Shown: piece after piece, positions 16,711-25,890 of the stretch | Layout of the letters: the number at the start of each line of letters is the position of its first letter | Position numbering within the stretch: position 1 is the first letter of the stretch | NCBI RefSeq assembly: GCF_052118625.1 | Contig: NZ_JBQKGW010000007.1 | Span: 62,001 to 126,000 of the forward strand | DNA length: 64,000 nucleotides | Direction of reading: 5' to 3' | Source of the DNA: Porcincola sp945869225 | GTDB lineage: Bacteria; Bacillota; Clostridia; Lachnospirales; Lachnospiraceae | The notes under the pieces: generated by a model | The model's input: only the letters and a program-made list of their open reading frames with translations | Database searches by the model: none | What the model was told of the DNA's origin: nothing | Program-made: the position numbers and the translations under genes

Positions 16711-18065
16711 GCACGCAGAGATCTGTCTACACAGTCGCCCAGGTCAACAGCTACATTCATCAGATGTTCTCGGCGGATCCCTTCCTGACACGAATTTACG
16801 TCAAGGGGGAGATCTCGAACTGCAAGTATCATTCCTCCGGGCATATTTATTTCTCTCTGAAGGACGAGCTGGCACAGGTAAACTGCATCATGTTTGCAGG
16901 CAGCCGGAAGAAGCTGAATTTCCGGCTGGAGGATGGTCAGAAGGTCATCGTCTTCGGAAGCATGGGCGTCTACGAGAAGGGCGGAAGCTATCAGCTGTAC
17001 GCATCGGCGATCCGGCTGGACGGAATCGGGGCGCTGTACGAGCGTTTTGAGGCGTTAAAAAACGAGCTGTCGGATATGGGCATGTTTGACCAGATGTACA
17101 AGAAGCCGATTCCACACTATATCAAAAGGCTCGGCGTTGTCACGGCACCGACCGGAGCGGCGGTCCGGGACATCATCAACGTGTCCAAACGGCGCAATCC
17201 TGGGATCGAGATCCTGCTGTATCCGGCACTTGTTCAGGGCGAGGGGGCGGCACAGAGCATCGCAAGGGGAATCCGGCTGCTCGACAGCCATCATGTTGAC
17301 ACCATCATCGTTGGCCGCGGCGGCGGCAGCATCGAGGACCTGTGGGCATTCAATGAGCGGGTCGTCGCAGAGGCGATCTTCAATGCCTCAACGCCGATCA
17401 TTTCCGCGGTCGGGCATGAGACGGATTTCACCATTGCGGACTATGTCGCGGATCTGAGGGCCCCGACCCCCTCGGCGGCGGCAGAACTCGCTGTAGATGA
17501 CATGGCTGCCATTCGGGCTGCCATTGAGCAGGACAGGATCCGGCTCAGAAATCAGATGACGCAGAAGTGCGCGTATGTCCGGAGAGAGGCGGAGGGATAC
17601 CGGTTCCGTCTGCAGGCGAAGGGACCGGCAGGCCGGCTCAGAGAGCGGATGATGCAGCTCGATCACTTGCAGGAGAGGATGGCGAATGCCTGCCGGGCCC
17701 GAGTTGACAGTGCACGGGAGGCTGTGCGCGCTCTGAATCTCGATCTTCGGATGAAGGCAAAAATTCGGGAAACGGAAAACCGGCTCCGGATGACAGAGCC
17801 GCCGCTGAGGACAGCGATGCGGCAGCGGCTTCAGGGGACGGAAGGCAGATACAAGATACTGGAGGCGAAGGTACAGATGCTTTCCCCACAGGACCATCTG
17901 AACCGCGGCTATGCCTTTGTTGCCGACAGCAGAGGAAGGGCTGTCCAGTCGGTATCCTCACTTGTGCGGGGAGAGCTTCTGAACATTACGCTCCGGGACG
18001 GAAGTCTGGGCGCAAAGGTACAGCAGATCCGGCCGGAAGGGCTAAAGCCTCAGTCCGGGGAATAA
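16707..18065 (+). CDS. xseA: Exodeoxyribonuclease VII large subunit
   Basis: Catalytic subunit (452 aa) of exonuclease VII, which digests single-stranded DNA from both ends into oligonucleotides. An N-terminal OB fold (YTVAQVNSYIHQMFSADPFL) is followed by the catalytic domain with LGVVTAPTGAAVRDIINV, IIVGRGGGSIEDLWAFN and ISAVGHETDFTIADYVADL, and then a long coiled coil. ATG overlaps the nusB stop. The small subunit gene follows after about 50 bases. Confidence 0.97.
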   Translation: MSTQRSVYTVAQVNSYIHQMFSADPFLTRIYVKGEISNCKYHSSGHIYFSLKDELAQVNCIMFAGSRKKLNFRLEDGQKVIVFGSMGVYEKGGSYQLYASAIRLDGIGALYERFEALKNELSDMGMFDQMYKKPIPHYIKRLGVVTAPTGAAVRDIINVSKRRNPGIEILLYPALVQGEGAAQSIARGIRLLDSHHVDTIIVGRGGGSIEDLWAFNERVVAEAIFNASTPIISAVGHETDFTIADYVADLRAPTPSAAAELAVDDMAAIRAAIEQDRIRLRNQMTQKCAYVRREAEGYRFRLQAKGPAGRLRERMMQLDHLQERMANACRARVDSAREAVRALNLDLRMKAKIRETENRLRMTEPPLRTAMRQRLQGTEGRYKILEAKVQMLSPQDHLNRGYAFVADSRGRAVQSVSSLVRGELLNITLRDGSLGAKVQQIRPEGLKPQSGE

Positions 18066-18114
18066 AAGGGACGTGCAAGGATCGTTCCGGGCGAAGATGC
18101 ATATAGGAGGATCG

Positions 18115-18378
18115 ATGGCGGAGAAGGGACAAAAAGACCGGAAGACGGACCAGAGTCAGACACAGGATACGACAGATGAGATGACGCTGGAGCAGATCTT
18201 CAGCCGGCTTGAGGAAATCACTAAAAAAATGGAGAACCCGGAGACAGGCCTGGAGGATGCCTTTGCGCTCTATAAGGAGGGAGATACCCTTCTGAAGGAG
18301 GCGGAGAAGCGGATCAGTCTTGTGGACAGGCAGGTCCGGGCTCTGGAGGATGACGGGACGGAGGTCGATTTCCAGTAA
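18115..18378 (+). CDS. xseB: Exodeoxyribonuclease VII small subunit
   Basis: Small helical subunit (87 aa) that assembles around XseA. The core TLEQIFSRLEEITKKMENPETGLEDAFALYKEG matches the family pattern. ATG 18115 is chosen because ATAGGAGGATCG precedes it; an in-frame GTG at 18073 has no good site. The N-terminal ~20 residues are Lys/Asp/Gln-rich and not family-like. It lies between xseA and ispA in an operon of the usual Firmicutes order. Confidence 0.93.
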   Translation: MAEKGQKDRKTDQSQTQDTTDEMTLEQIFSRLEEITKKMENPETGLEDAFALYKEGDTLLKEAEKRISLVDRQVRALEDDGTEVDFQ

Positions 18379-18469
18379 ACTGGATGAGGCAGCATCCTGA
18401 ACGTTTGATGATGCGCCGTGCAGGCAGGCAGAGCCGGCGTGCTGCAGAGAGAAGGAGGATCGTGCCAGG

Positions 18470-19363
18470 ATGAATTTCGCAGAGGAACTGAAGAAGCGCA
18501 CAAGGCATGCGGACGAAGTCGTCTGTTCTTTTCTCCCGGTGGCGGAGGGTGCGGATGAGACGCTTCTTTCGGCGATGAACTACAGTGTGCGGGCTGGCGG
18601 CAAACGTCTTCGCCCGCTGATGATTGAGAGCACCTGCCGGATGTACGGCGGAGATGAAAAGCTGGCAGAGCCTTTTATGGCTGCCATGGAGATGATCCAT
18701 ACGCACTCTCTGGTGCATGATGACCTCCCGGCAATGGATAACGATGAATACCGGCGCGGGAAAAAGACAACCCATGTTGTGTACGGAGAGGCGATGGCGA
18801 TTCTGGCGGGAGACGGACTCCTGAGCCTGGGATATGAGACAGCGGCGGGGGCATTTGCCCGCTGCAGCGGGCAGGAGGCGGCATATGTCGCCAGGGCGCT
18901 GCAGATTCTTGCTGAAAAGACAGGACCCCGCGGAATGCTCGGCGGACAGTCCGTCGATGTCGAGCTGGACGGACAGCCGCTGTCAGAAGAACAAATTGAC
19001 TATATCTACAGTCACAAGACCGGTGCTCTGATCGAGGCTTCGCTGATGATCGGTGCCGTGCTGGCCGGTGCGCCGGATACGGAGATCACAAAGCTGGAGA
19101 CAATCGGCACCGATGTAGGCAATGCGTTTCAGATCCGTGACGACATCCTTGACATCACAGAAACGACGGAGGAACTCGGCAAGCCGGCAGGGTCGGATGA
19201 GAGGAACAAAAAGACGACCTATGCGGGCATACATGGCGTGGAGGCGGCAGAGGAGACTGTGAGGCGGCTCTCGTCGCGCGCGCTCAGACAGTTTGATGAT
19301 CTGGAGGCGGAGGACCCGTTTCTGAGAGCCCTTCTCGCCTCTCTGACGGACCGCAGGAAGTGA
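18470..19363 (+). CDS. ispA: Polyprenyl (farnesyl/geranyl) diphosphate synthase
   Basis: Short-chain trans-prenyltransferase (297 aa) condensing IPP with DMAPP/GPP to farnesyl diphosphate for undecaprenyl and quinone precursors. The first Asp-rich motif is HDDLPAMDNDEYRRGK near residue 83 (the bacterial DDxxxxD form) and the second is RDDILDITET near 223; GGKRLRPLM near the N-terminus binds IPP. It sits 5 bases upstream of dxs, which makes the first MEP-pathway intermediate, so precursor supply and chain elongation are co-expressed. Confidence 0.95.
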   Translation: MNFAEELKKRTRHADEVVCSFLPVAEGADETLLSAMNYSVRAGGKRLRPLMIESTCRMYGGDEKLAEPFMAAMEMIHTHSLVHDDLPAMDNDEYRRGKKTTHVVYGEAMAILAGDGLLSLGYETAAGAFARCSGQEAAYVARALQILAEKTGPRGMLGGQSVDVELDGQPLSEEQIDYIYSHKTGALIEASLMIGAVLAGAPDTEITKLETIGTDVGNAFQIRDDILDITETTEELGKPAGSDERNKKTTYAGIHGVEAAEETVRRLSSRALRQFDDLEAEDPFLRALLASLTDRRK

Positions 19364-19367
19364 GCCT

Positions 19368-21239
19368 ATGGTATTGGAGAAGATTAATCAGCCGGGCGAT
19401 ATCCGGAAGATCCCGCACGATCAGCTCCCGCAGCTGGCAGAGGAGATCCGGCAGTTTCTGATTGAAAAACTGTCCGTAACGGGCGGACATCTGGCGTCGA
19501 ATCTTGGCGTGGTGGAGCTGACGATGGCCCTTCATCTCGCTTTTGACCCGGAGAAGGACCGCCTGATCTGGGATGTGGGCCATCAGTCCTACACGCACAA
19601 GATCCTGACCGGACGCAAGGAGGGGTTCACCTCTCTGAGGAAGCTGGGCGGTATGTCCGGATTTCCGAAGCGGTCGGAGAGCTGCTGCGACGTGTTTGAC
19701 ACCGGACACAGCTCCACCTCGATCTCCGCGGGACTCGGAATTGTCCGCGCGCGGGATCTGGCAGGTGAGAATTATTCGGTCGTTTCGATCATCGGCGATG
19801 GATCCGCGACGGGCGGCATGGTCTACGAGGCGATCAACAATGCAGCGAACCTGAAGACCAACTTCATCATTGTCTTCAATGACAACGGGATGTCCATATC
19901 CAGGAATGTGGGCGGCCTGAGCACGTATCTGTCTGACCTGAGGACAAGCGAAGGGTACACTGATCTCAAGAAAGTCACGGAAGATGCCCTGAGGCAGCTT
20001 CCGCTTGCGGGAGACTGGGCGGTCGAGCGCGTCCGGCGGACAAAGAACAGCCTCAAGACAATTCTGATGCCCGGCGGCGCGCTGCTGGAGAATTTCGGCA
20101 TCAAGTACTTTGGACCGGTGGATGGAGCCAACATCGATCAGATGGTCAGGCTGTTCGAGAATGCGAAGAAGGTCGAGGGACCGGTCATTGTCCATGTCCG
20201 GACAAAGAAGGGAAAAGGCTTCGGGCCTGCGGAGAGGATGCCGGAGCGGTTTCACGGAACCGGGCCGTTTGACATAGAAACCGGGCTGCCGAAGGCGAAG
20301 AAGACAAAGGCGGACTGGACAGATGTATTCTCCACAGTCATGTGCAAGGAGGGGGCGAAAGTTCCGAACCTCTGCGCCGTGACGGCAGCGATGGCGGAGG
20401 GTACCGGCCTGAGGCGGTTCCGGGGGATGTATCCGGAGCGGTTTTTTGATGTCGGCATCGCGGAGGAGCACGCCGTGACGTTCTGCGCAGGGCTTGCGGT
20501 CGGCGGAATGATCCCGGTCTTTGCTGTCTATTCGTCATTTCTTCAGCGCGGGTTCGATCAGATGATTCATGATGTCTGCCTCCAGAATCTGCATGTTGTC
20601 TTCGCAATCGACCGGGCAGGGCTGGTCGGCGCGGACGGGGAGACGCACCAGGGGATCTTTGACCTGTCGTATCTGTCACTGATTCCGAACATGACGGTCA
20701 TGGCACCAAAGAACAAGTGGGAGCTGGCGGACATGCTCCGCTGGGCCATCCACAAGGCAGACGGACCGGTGGCGATCCGGTATCCGAGGGGGAGTGCGTG
20801 CGACAGCTTTCAGGAATTCAGGGCACCCGTCGAGCAGGGCCGCTGGGAGGTGCTCTATGATGAGAGCGATATCTGCCTGCTGGCAGTCGGGAGCATGGTC
20901 CAGACGGCGCTTGAGGTCAGGCAGCGCCTCCGTCAGAACGGATATTCCTGCACGATTGTCAACTGCCGGTTTGTCAAGCCGCTCGACGAGGAGACGCTCA
21001 CCCGGATGGCAGCAGAACACAAGCTGCTCGTCACGATGGAGGAGAATGTCCATTCCGGCGGCTTCGGAAGCCGTGTTCTGGAGTACCTCTGCGCCATCGG
21101 CAGCAGTATCCCGACGCTTGTGTGTGCGCTTCCGGATGCCTACATCGAGCATGGCTCGGTCGATGTGCTGAAAAAAGAGTGCTGCATCGATGCGGAAAGC
21201 ATATACGGAAAAGTGGTTTCCAGGTTTATCGGACTCTGA
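19368..21239 (+). CDS. dxs: 1-deoxy-D-xylulose-5-phosphate synthase
   Basis: TPP-dependent transketolase-like enzyme (623 aa) joining pyruvate and glyceraldehyde 3-phosphate in the first step of the MEP pathway. The thiamine motif is GDGSATGGMVYEAINNAANL near residue 143, with VGHQSYTHKILTGR upstream. The pyrimidine domain has FDVGIAEEHAVTFCAGLA and DRAGLVGADGETHQG, and the C-terminal transketolase domain runs from about 490. ispG, a later enzyme of the same route, is at 45.5 kb; the remaining MEP genes are outside the window. Confidence 0.97.
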   Translation: MVLEKINQPGDIRKIPHDQLPQLAEEIRQFLIEKLSVTGGHLASNLGVVELTMALHLAFDPEKDRLIWDVGHQSYTHKILTGRKEGFTSLRKLGGMSGFPKRSESCCDVFDTGHSSTSISAGLGIVRARDLAGENYSVVSIIGDGSATGGMVYEAINNAANLKTNFIIVFNDNGMSISRNVGGLSTYLSDLRTSEGYTDLKKVTEDALRQLPLAGDWAVERVRRTKNSLKTILMPGGALLENFGIKYFGPVDGANIDQMVRLFENAKKVEGPVIVHVRTKKGKGFGPAERMPERFHGTGPFDIETGLPKAKKTKADWTDVFSTVMCKEGAKVPNLCAVTAAMAEGTGLRRFRGMYPERFFDVGIAEEHAVTFCAGLAVGGMIPVFAVYSSFLQRGFDQMIHDVCLQNLHVVFAIDRAGLVGADGETHQGIFDLSYLSLIPNMTVMAPKNKWELADMLRWAIHKADGPVAIRYPRGSACDSFQEFRAPVEQGRWEVLYDESDICLLAVGSMVQTALEVRQRLRQNGYSCTIVNCRFVKPLDEETLTRMAAEHKLLVTMEENVHSGGFGSRVLEYLCAIGSSIPTLVCALPDAYIEHGSVDVLKKECCIDAESIYGKVVSRFIGL

Positions 21240-21250
21240 CGGAGGGGAAA

Positions 21251-22075
21251 GTGAAAGAACGTTTGGATGTCCTTCTCGTGCGCGGCGGCTTTTTTGATTC
21301 CCGCGAAAAGGCGAAAGCTGTCATCATGGCCGGTGAGGTCTATGTGGACGGGCAGAAGGAAGACAAGGCAGGGACAAAGTTTGATGTCTATTCCAGAATT
21401 GAGGTCAGGGGCAATCCACTCCCATATGTATCGCGTGGCGGCCTGAAGCTGGAAAAGGCGATCGAAACATTCGGCATCCGGCTGAACGGACTGATCTGCA
21501 TGGATGTCGGTGCTTCCACGGGCGGGTTTACGGACTGTATGCTCCAGAACGGCGCCGTCAGAGTCTATTCGATCGACGTCGGTCATGGTCAGCTGGACTG
21601 GAAGCTGAGAAATGACAGCCGTGTGGTCTGCATGGAGAAGTTCAACGCCCGTTTCCTGACACCGGAGGATATCCCGGACAGGCCATCTTTTTCATCGATT
21701 GATGTTTCCTTCATCTCACTGACAAAGATCCTGGAACCGGTCAGCGGCGTTTTGTCGGACGATGGCCGCATCGCAGCCCTGATCAAGCCGCAGTTTGAGG
21801 CTGGACGGGAGAAGGTTGGCAAGAAGGGCGTGGTGCGGGACGCGGCTGTTCACGAGGAGGTTATCCGGAAGGTCCGCGATTATGCACAGGAGCATGGTCT
21901 GACGCCAAATGGACTGACATTTTCCCCGATCAGAGGACCGGAGGGCAACATTGAATACCTGATTGATCTTGTGAAGGGACAGAAGGACAGCGAGGGCAGC
22001 GTCACGGACAGGATGATCACAGAAGTTGTAAGCGGCGCGCACCTGAGTCTGGGCAAAACCGGGGAAGAGGCATGA
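21251..22075 (+). CDS. tlyA: TlyA family rRNA 2'-O-methyltransferase
   Basis: A 274-aa protein with an N-terminal S4 RNA-binding domain (KERLDVLLVRGGFFDSREKAKAVI) and a FtsJ-like Rossmann methyltransferase domain: MDVGASTGGFTDCMLQNGA is the SAM site, and SIDVSFISLTKIL and ALIKPQFEAG follow. The mycobacterial member 2'-O-methylates rRNA and confers capreomycin sensitivity; older annotations say hemolysin A. I chose GTG 21251 because the preceding ACGGAGGGGAAA is a ribosome binding site and the S4 domain begins there; the longer reading overlaps dxs. It overlaps nadK by 4 bases. Confidence 0.94.
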   Translation: MKERLDVLLVRGGFFDSREKAKAVIMAGEVYVDGQKEDKAGTKFDVYSRIEVRGNPLPYVSRGGLKLEKAIETFGIRLNGLICMDVGASTGGFTDCMLQNGAVRVYSIDVGHGQLDWKLRNDSRVVCMEKFNARFLTPEDIPDRPSFSSIDVSFISLTKILEPVSGVLSDDGRIAALIKPQFEAGREKVGKKGVVRDAAVHEEVIRKVRDYAQEHGLTPNGLTFSPIRGPEGNIEYLIDLVKGQKDSEGSVTDRMITEVVSGAHLSLGKTGEEA

Positions 22076-22929
22076 ACGGATTCTATGTCATTGCGAACCA
22101 GCAGAAGGGATCCTGCCGCAGGGAGGCAGAGTTTATCCGGAAGTATCTGGAGGATCACGGGAAGAAGTGCTACATACAGGAGCAGGCACGCTCCGCGCCG
22201 GATTCAAGGTACAGGTACACGGATGCGGGAGCCATTCCGCCCGATGTGGAGGGCGTCCTGGTTCTCGGAGGGGATGGCACGCTGATTCAGGCATCCCGGG
22301 ATCTGGCGGAAACAGGGCTTCCGCTGCTCGGCATCAATATGGGATCGCTCGGCTATCTGGCGGAGATTGATCTGCAGAATGTTCCGGTTGCGCTGGACCG
22401 GCTGATGGGGGATGATTTTTCCATCGAGGACCGCATGATGATTGCCGGAACGGTCTATCACCAGAACCGGGTGCTGATGCGGGACATGGCGCTGAATGAT
22501 ATCGTCATCGGAAGGCGCGCGATGCGGGTCATTGATATCAACCTGTTTGTCGATGATATCTTCCTGTGTTCCTACCGGGCAGACGGCTTCATCGTGTCGA
22601 CGCCAACCGGATCCACCGGTTACAGCCTCTCAGCAGGAGGACCGATCGTCGAGCCGGAGGCCTCTCTGATGCTGCTGACAGCTGTCGCTCCGCACACCCT
22701 GACTTCCCGCTCCATCGTCCTCCCGGATAATGTGGCCGTGACAGTGGAGGTCACAAAAGGAAAGGCGGAGGAACGGGAGAAACCTGCGGAGGTAATGTTC
22801 GACGGCGACACATCGGTGGCGCTTACGCCGGGAAGCAGGGTGGTCGTGACGAAGGCAGAGAAAAAGACGCATATCATCAAGATCAACCATACAAGCTTTG
22901 TCGAAATCATCCGGCAGAAACTGAGGTAA
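22072..22929 (+). CDS. nadK: NAD kinase
   Basis: ATP-NAD kinase (285 aa) that makes NADP. The diagnostic GGDGT motif occurs as LVLGGDGTLIQASRD near residue 65; the second region LNDIVIGRR and TPTGSTGYSLSAGGPIVEP, the NAD-binding loop, are intact. The start overlaps the tlyA stop by 4 bases and its stop codon abuts the argR ATG, so the three are translationally coupled. The tlyA-nadK-argR-recN order is widely conserved in Firmicutes. Confidence 0.96.
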   Translation: MNGFYVIANQQKGSCRREAEFIRKYLEDHGKKCYIQEQARSAPDSRYRYTDAGAIPPDVEGVLVLGGDGTLIQASRDLAETGLPLLGINMGSLGYLAEIDLQNVPVALDRLMGDDFSIEDRMMIAGTVYHQNRVLMRDMALNDIVIGRRAMRVIDINLFVDDIFLCSYRADGFIVSTPTGSTGYSLSAGGPIVEPEASLMLLTAVAPHTLTSRSIVLPDNVAVTVEVTKGKAEEREKPAEVMFDGDTSVALTPGSRVVVTKAEKKTHIIKINHTSFVEIIRQKLR

Positions 22930-23439
22930 ATGAATTTGAAGATCAACAGGCATGCAAGAATACTCGATCTGATCAGCCGCTACGAGATCGGGACTCAGGA
23001 GGAACTGGCGGACTATCTGAACAAGGACGGGTTTGCGGTGACGCAGGCGACGATTTCAAGGGATATCCGCCAGCTTCATCTCACGAAAGTTCCTGCCGAA
23101 AATGGCCGCCAGCGCTATGTGGCACTTGAGCCGCAGAAAGCGGACAGCCTGATGGACGAGAAATACCTGAGGGTCCTGAAGGCAGGCTACGTGTCGATGG
23201 ACAGCGCCGGGAACATCCTGGTGATCAAGACGGTATCCGGGATGGCGATGGCGGTGGCTGCCGCGCTGGATGCCATGAACTGGCCTCAGATTGCCGGCTG
23301 CATCGCCGGAGACGACACGATTTTCTGTGCCATCCACTCACTGGGCGACACACCGGTCGTGATGGACAAGATCCGGGGAATCTGCACCGGCCGGGATGGA
23401 GAAGAGGGAAGAAGCGCGGGAGAGCGTGCGCAGGGGTAA
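22930..23439 (+). CDS. argR: Arginine repressor ArgR
   Basis: Arginine-responsive repressor (169 aa). The N-terminal winged helix has ILDLISRYEIGTQEELADYLN and TQATISRDIRQLHL; the C-terminal oligomerisation and arginine-binding domain includes IVIKTVSGMAMAVAAALDAM and GCIAGDDTIFCAI. It is longer than the usual ~150 aa because of a charged tail (GRDGEEGRSAGERAQG), which is probably dispensable. No ARG-box was searched for; carbamate kinase at 12.5 kb is the only arginine-linked gene in the window. Confidence 0.95.
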   Translation: MNLKINRHARILDLISRYEIGTQEELADYLNKDGFAVTQATISRDIRQLHLTKVPAENGRQRYVALEPQKADSLMDEKYLRVLKAGYVSMDSAGNILVIKTVSGMAMAVAAALDAMNWPQIAGCIAGDDTIFCAIHSLGDTPVVMDKIRGICTGRDGEEGRSAGERAQG

Positions 23440-23443
23440 GTGA

Positions 23444-25135
23444 ATGCTGAGAGTACTTCACGTGAAAAATATGGCGCTGATCGAGGAGGAAAAGATTGAG
23501 TTCGGGGATGGGCTCAATATCCTGACCGGGGAGACAGGCGCCGGCAAATCGATCCTGATCGGCTCACTGGGAGTCGCACTCGGCTCGGGATCTTTCAAGG
23601 ATTTCGTTCCGGAGGATGCGGACAATGCTTCAGTCGAGCTGATCTTCGAGACCCAGTCCGGCAGCGTACAGGCATGGCTCGATGAACATGAACTTCCGGA
23701 CATGGACGGACAGATCATTATATCCAGATCCTTCCGGAAGGGCCGGTCCATTTCCCGGATCAACGGGGAGGTCGTCCCGATCGGGCTTGTCAGGGAACTT
23801 TCCTCCGATCTGATCGATATCCATGGTCAGCATGAACATCAGTCGCTTCTGTATCCGAAGTACCACCTGCAGCTGGTCGACGACTTTGCAGGCGAGAGTC
23901 TGGAGAAGAAAAAAGAGCGGTGCAGGGCGCTCTATCAGTCGTATGCATCTGTTTCGCAGAAACTGAAGGAAGCGCTGCAGGATGCGGGAGACCGTTCAAA
24001 GAAAATGGATTTCATCAGCTTTGAGGTCTCGGAGATCGATGATGCAGATCTTCGCCCGGGAGAGGATGAGGAGCTGGAGAACCGCTTCCGTTTTCTCTCG
24101 AACGCCCAGAAAATCATGGAAGCGCTCTCAGCAGTCCAGCGGCTGACGGACGGTGATGGCGAGACCGATGCGTCCTCCCAGATTTCGAGGGCGTCGGGCG
24201 AGCTCTCCGCCGTTGCGCCTTACGATGAGGAGCTGACGCAGCTTCAGAGCACCCTTTCGGATGCGGAGAGCATGCTCAGCGATTTCACGCGCGCCCTGTC
24301 CGGCTACATCGACGCATTCAGTTATGATGAGCAGGAATTTGCGGAGGTTTCCGGGCGGCTGGATCTGATCAACCATCTGAAGATGAAGTATGGCAGGACG
24401 ATTGAAGACATCCTGTCTTACCGGGACGCGCGTCAGCAGGAGATGGACCGGCTGAGTAATTTCGATGCCTATGTCGGCGGGCTGAAATCGGAAGCGGAGA
24501 AGAACCGGAAGGAGCTTCTGGAGGTCTGCAGAGAGATCACAGCGCAGAGAAAAACAGCTGCGGAGAAGCTCACGGAACAGATTGTCCGCTCTCTGAAGGA
24601 CCTGAACTTTCTGGATGTCCGGTTTGAGATCCATTTTGAGAAGCTGAAGGAGCCGTCAGGCAATGGAATGGACGAGGTATCATTCCTGATCTCGATGAAT
24701 CCGGGCCTTCCGCTCCGGCCGCTTCAGCATGTGGCCTCCGGCGGCGAGCTGTCCAGAATCATGCTTGGTATCAAGACCGTGATGGCGAAGAAGGATGAGA
24801 TCGAGTGCCTGATCTTTGATGAAATTGACACGGGAATCTCCGGACGGACAGCCCAGAAGGTCTCGGAAAAGATGGCGCAGCTCTCCAGGGACAGACAGGT
24901 CATTGCGATTACGCACCTGGCTCAGATCGCATCAATGGCGGATGTCCATTTCCTGATAGAGAAGCGCTCGGAGGACGGAAGAACACACACGGGTGTCCGG
25001 CAGCTGACAGGAGAAGAGATCACGGATGAGCTTGCCAGAATCCTTGGAGGCGTTCAGATCACGGATGCGGTGCGCGCGACTGCAGCTGAGATGAAGCGGA
25101 TGGCGGATGAGAAGAAGAACAGTTACGGACGATAA
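23444..25135 (+). CDS. recN: DNA repair protein RecN
   Basis: SMC-like ATPase (563 aa) acting early in double-strand break repair. Walker A GETGAGKSILIGSL lies near residue 28, the ABC signature near 431 (SGGELSRIMLGIKTV) and Walker B as CLIFDEIDTGISGRTAQKV; coiled coils fill the middle. The start follows the argR stop by 4 bases. In many spore-forming Clostridia spoIVB and spo0A follow recN; here a secreted DUF4176-like gene comes 15 bases later instead. Confidence 0.96.
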   Translation: MLRVLHVKNMALIEEEKIEFGDGLNILTGETGAGKSILIGSLGVALGSGSFKDFVPEDADNASVELIFETQSGSVQAWLDEHELPDMDGQIIISRSFRKGRSISRINGEVVPIGLVRELSSDLIDIHGQHEHQSLLYPKYHLQLVDDFAGESLEKKKERCRALYQSYASVSQKLKEALQDAGDRSKKMDFISFEVSEIDDADLRPGEDEELENRFRFLSNAQKIMEALSAVQRLTDGDGETDASSQISRASGELSAVAPYDEELTQLQSTLSDAESMLSDFTRALSGYIDAFSYDEQEFAEVSGRLDLINHLKMKYGRTIEDILSYRDARQQEMDRLSNFDAYVGGLKSEAEKNRKELLEVCREITAQRKTAAEKLTEQIVRSLKDLNFLDVRFEIHFEKLKEPSGNGMDEVSFLISMNPGLPLRPLQHVASGGELSRIMLGIKTVMAKKDEIECLIFDEIDTGISGRTAQKVSEKMAQLSRDRQVIAITHLAQIASMADVHFLIEKRSEDGRTHTGVRQLTGEEITDELARILGGVQITDAVRATAAEMKRMADEKKNSYGR

Positions 25136-25150
25136 AGGAGAACAATCCAG

Positions 25151-25759
25151 ATGATGACTGAGATGCAGGAGAAGAAAACAGGACGGCAGATTCTGGCAGC
25201 GGTGCTCGCAGGCGTGATGCTTTCTGCGGCACCGGCATATGCAGGACAGGGTCAGACCACTGAGAAGGCGGGCAGTGCCGTCAGCGGAACCGTGAAGCTG
25301 CAGGCAGAGAAGGAACAGACAGAAAGCAGCCAGGTGATGCCCGGGGAAACAGAGGGTGTATTCAGTGAGTCTGAGGCAGAATCGGAAATCGAGGCAACGG
25401 TCGACCTTCATGCACTGAAGGAAGCGAAGGACGGGAACGGACTGAAGGCAGATGACTGGCTTCCGATCGGGTCGGTTGTGCTGCTGAACGGCGCAAACAA
25501 ATCCCTGATGGTCATCTCGAGATTTGTCTTCAATGTCGACGACGGCAGATACTACGAGTATTGCGGCTGCCTGTATCCGGAGGGCGTCTCCGACAGTGAG
25601 TACTACTTCTTCAATCACGATGAAATCGGCCTGGTGGTTCAGCGCGGCTTCGAGGATGAATACGAGAAGCTCTACCGGACAACCGTTCTGGACGGGATCA
25701 ATGTCAGCCTGCTGAATCAGAATACAGATACAGAGGCGGAAGCGGAGACAGAGAGCTGA
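25151..25759 (+). CDS. Secreted protein with DUF4176-like domain
   Basis: A 202-aa protein with a classic signal peptide: a basic start, hydrophobic ILAAVLAGVMLSAAP and a likely cleavage after AYA near residue 33. A low-complexity Glu/Ser/Gln-rich linker leads to a compact domain at about 98-180 with LPIGSVVLLNGANKSLMVI, GCLYPEGV and FFNHDEIGLVVQRGF, resembling DUF4176, which is usually found in cytosolic proteins encoded near type VII secretion genes. The C-terminus is again Glu/Thr-rich. No type VII gene is in this window. The ribosome binding site AAAGGAGAAC is 15 bases after recN, so it is the last gene of that operon. Function unknown. Confidence 0.75.
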   Translation: MMTEMQEKKTGRQILAAVLAGVMLSAAPAYAGQGQTTEKAGSAVSGTVKLQAEKEQTESSQVMPGETEGVFSESEAESEIEATVDLHALKEAKDGNGLKADDWLPIGSVVLLNGANKSLMVISRFVFNVDDGRYYEYCGCLYPEGVSDSEYYFFNHDEIGLVVQRGFEDEYEKLYRTTVLDGINVSLLNQNTDTEAEAETES

Positions 25760-25796
25760 CCTCCGTTCACAAATTGAACACAATTCTATAACAGGA

Positions 25797-25848
25797 GCGA
25801 CACACAATGCGTTTACTTTAGACGTTGATAATTGTGTGTCGCTTTTTT
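25797..25848 (+). terminator. Intrinsic terminator ending the asp23-recN operon
   Basis: A 12-bp perfect stem, GCGACACACAAT pairing with ATTGTGTGTCGC, with a 22-base loop, then six T residues. It separates the recN operon from the NEW3/ABC cluster. Confidence 0.9.
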
Positions 25849-25890
25849 GCCTGATCGACACAAATCTTCAAAAATTAAAGGAGCAAAGTC

